Shown here in pieces: positions 5,935 to 5,969 of a DNA stretch of 5,969 bases; position 1 is the first letter of the stretch; every line of letters starts with the position of its first letter. The notes beneath the pieces are model-generated. The model saw nothing but the letters and a program-made list of their open reading frames with translations. It had not been told where the DNA came from and did no database searches. The translations under genes were made by a program, and so were the position numbers. Source of the DNA: Candidatus Aerophobota bacterium (GTDB taxonomy: Bacteria > Aerophobota > Aerophobia > Aerophobales > AE-B3A); the NCBI GenBank assembly GCA_030616535.1, contig JAUWXE010000071.1:1-5969 (forward strand), written 5' to 3'.

Positions 5935-5969
5935 ATGAGGAAGGGATTGGTTCAGGTTTATACCGGGGA
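5935..5969 (+). CDS. cobO: Start of a cob(I)alamin/cob(I)yrinate adenosyltransferase (CobO/BtuR type), cut by window end
   Basis: From the ATG at 5935 the last 35 bases read MRKGLVQVYTG. This is the typical N-terminus of CobO/BtuR-family corrinoid adenosyltransferases, in which VQVYTG leads directly into the GxGKGKT P-loop; that loop would begin just past the window end. The enzyme uses ATP to attach the 5'-deoxyadenosyl group to cob(I)alamin or its precursor in the cytoplasm. A weak AAGAG at 5924-5928, 6 bases before the ATG, could be the ribosome binding site. It lies 117 bases after tldE, in the same direction, and no promoter, cobalamin riboswitch box or terminator is evident between them. 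Only 11 codons are visible, so the symbol rests on a short but distinctive motif. Confidence 0.7.
   Translation, partial: MRKGLVQVYTG

Overview
The window reads as a piece of a chromosome from an uncultured, probably anaerobic bacterium. An intact yebC argues for Bacteria. The GC content looks moderate by eye (roughly mid-40s percent, not counted). Corrinoid-related genes (a URO-D-fold methyltransferase-like protein and the first codons of a cob(I)alamin adenosyltransferase) fit an anaerobic lifestyle. I cannot name a phylum. All supported genes lie on the + strand.

Layout: (1) Bases 1-945 hold two adjacent damaged genes of the metallo-beta-lactamase (MBL) superfamily. The first has its N-terminal and C-terminal parts in different frames, with most of the middle missing. 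The second keeps only a C-terminal portion carrying beta-CASP/MBL-exonuclease-like motifs (SGW and SDHADF). (2) Bases 946-1223 contain a short open stretch in frame after the second remnant, then a strong sigma-70-like promoter (TTGACA-N16-TAGAAT) and a leader. (3) Bases 1224-2324 encode an intact 366-residue URO-D-superfamily protein with an HSCG motif, which suggests a corrinoid/methyl-transfer relative rather than HemE. (4) A second promoter of the same architecture (TTGACA-N16-TAGACT) and a near-perfect Shine-Dalgarno precede a tight three-gene operon: yebC (2418-3161), tldD (3162-4523) and tldE/pmbA (4525-5817), with gaps of 0 and 1 base. (5) The 117-base gap at 5818-5934 contains two sets of short tandem repeats. 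It is followed by the start of a cobO/btuR-like gene, cut off by the window end after 11 codons.

How the genes fit together: TldD supplies the HExxxH metal site and TldE is the partner lacking it, so together they should form one TldD/E peptidase. YebC is a TACO1-family protein linked to gene expression and translation, and its co-transcription with tldDE is the most notable arrangement here. The URO-D-like protein and the adenosyltransferase flank this operon and share a plausible corrinoid theme, but nothing shows that they work together.

I see no CRISPR array, rRNA, tRNA, transposase or convincing terminator, and no clearly new defence or biosynthetic system. The points most worth following up are the decayed MBL gene pair, the in-frame TGA-only junction between yebC and tldD, and the repeat-bearing gap before the cobO start.
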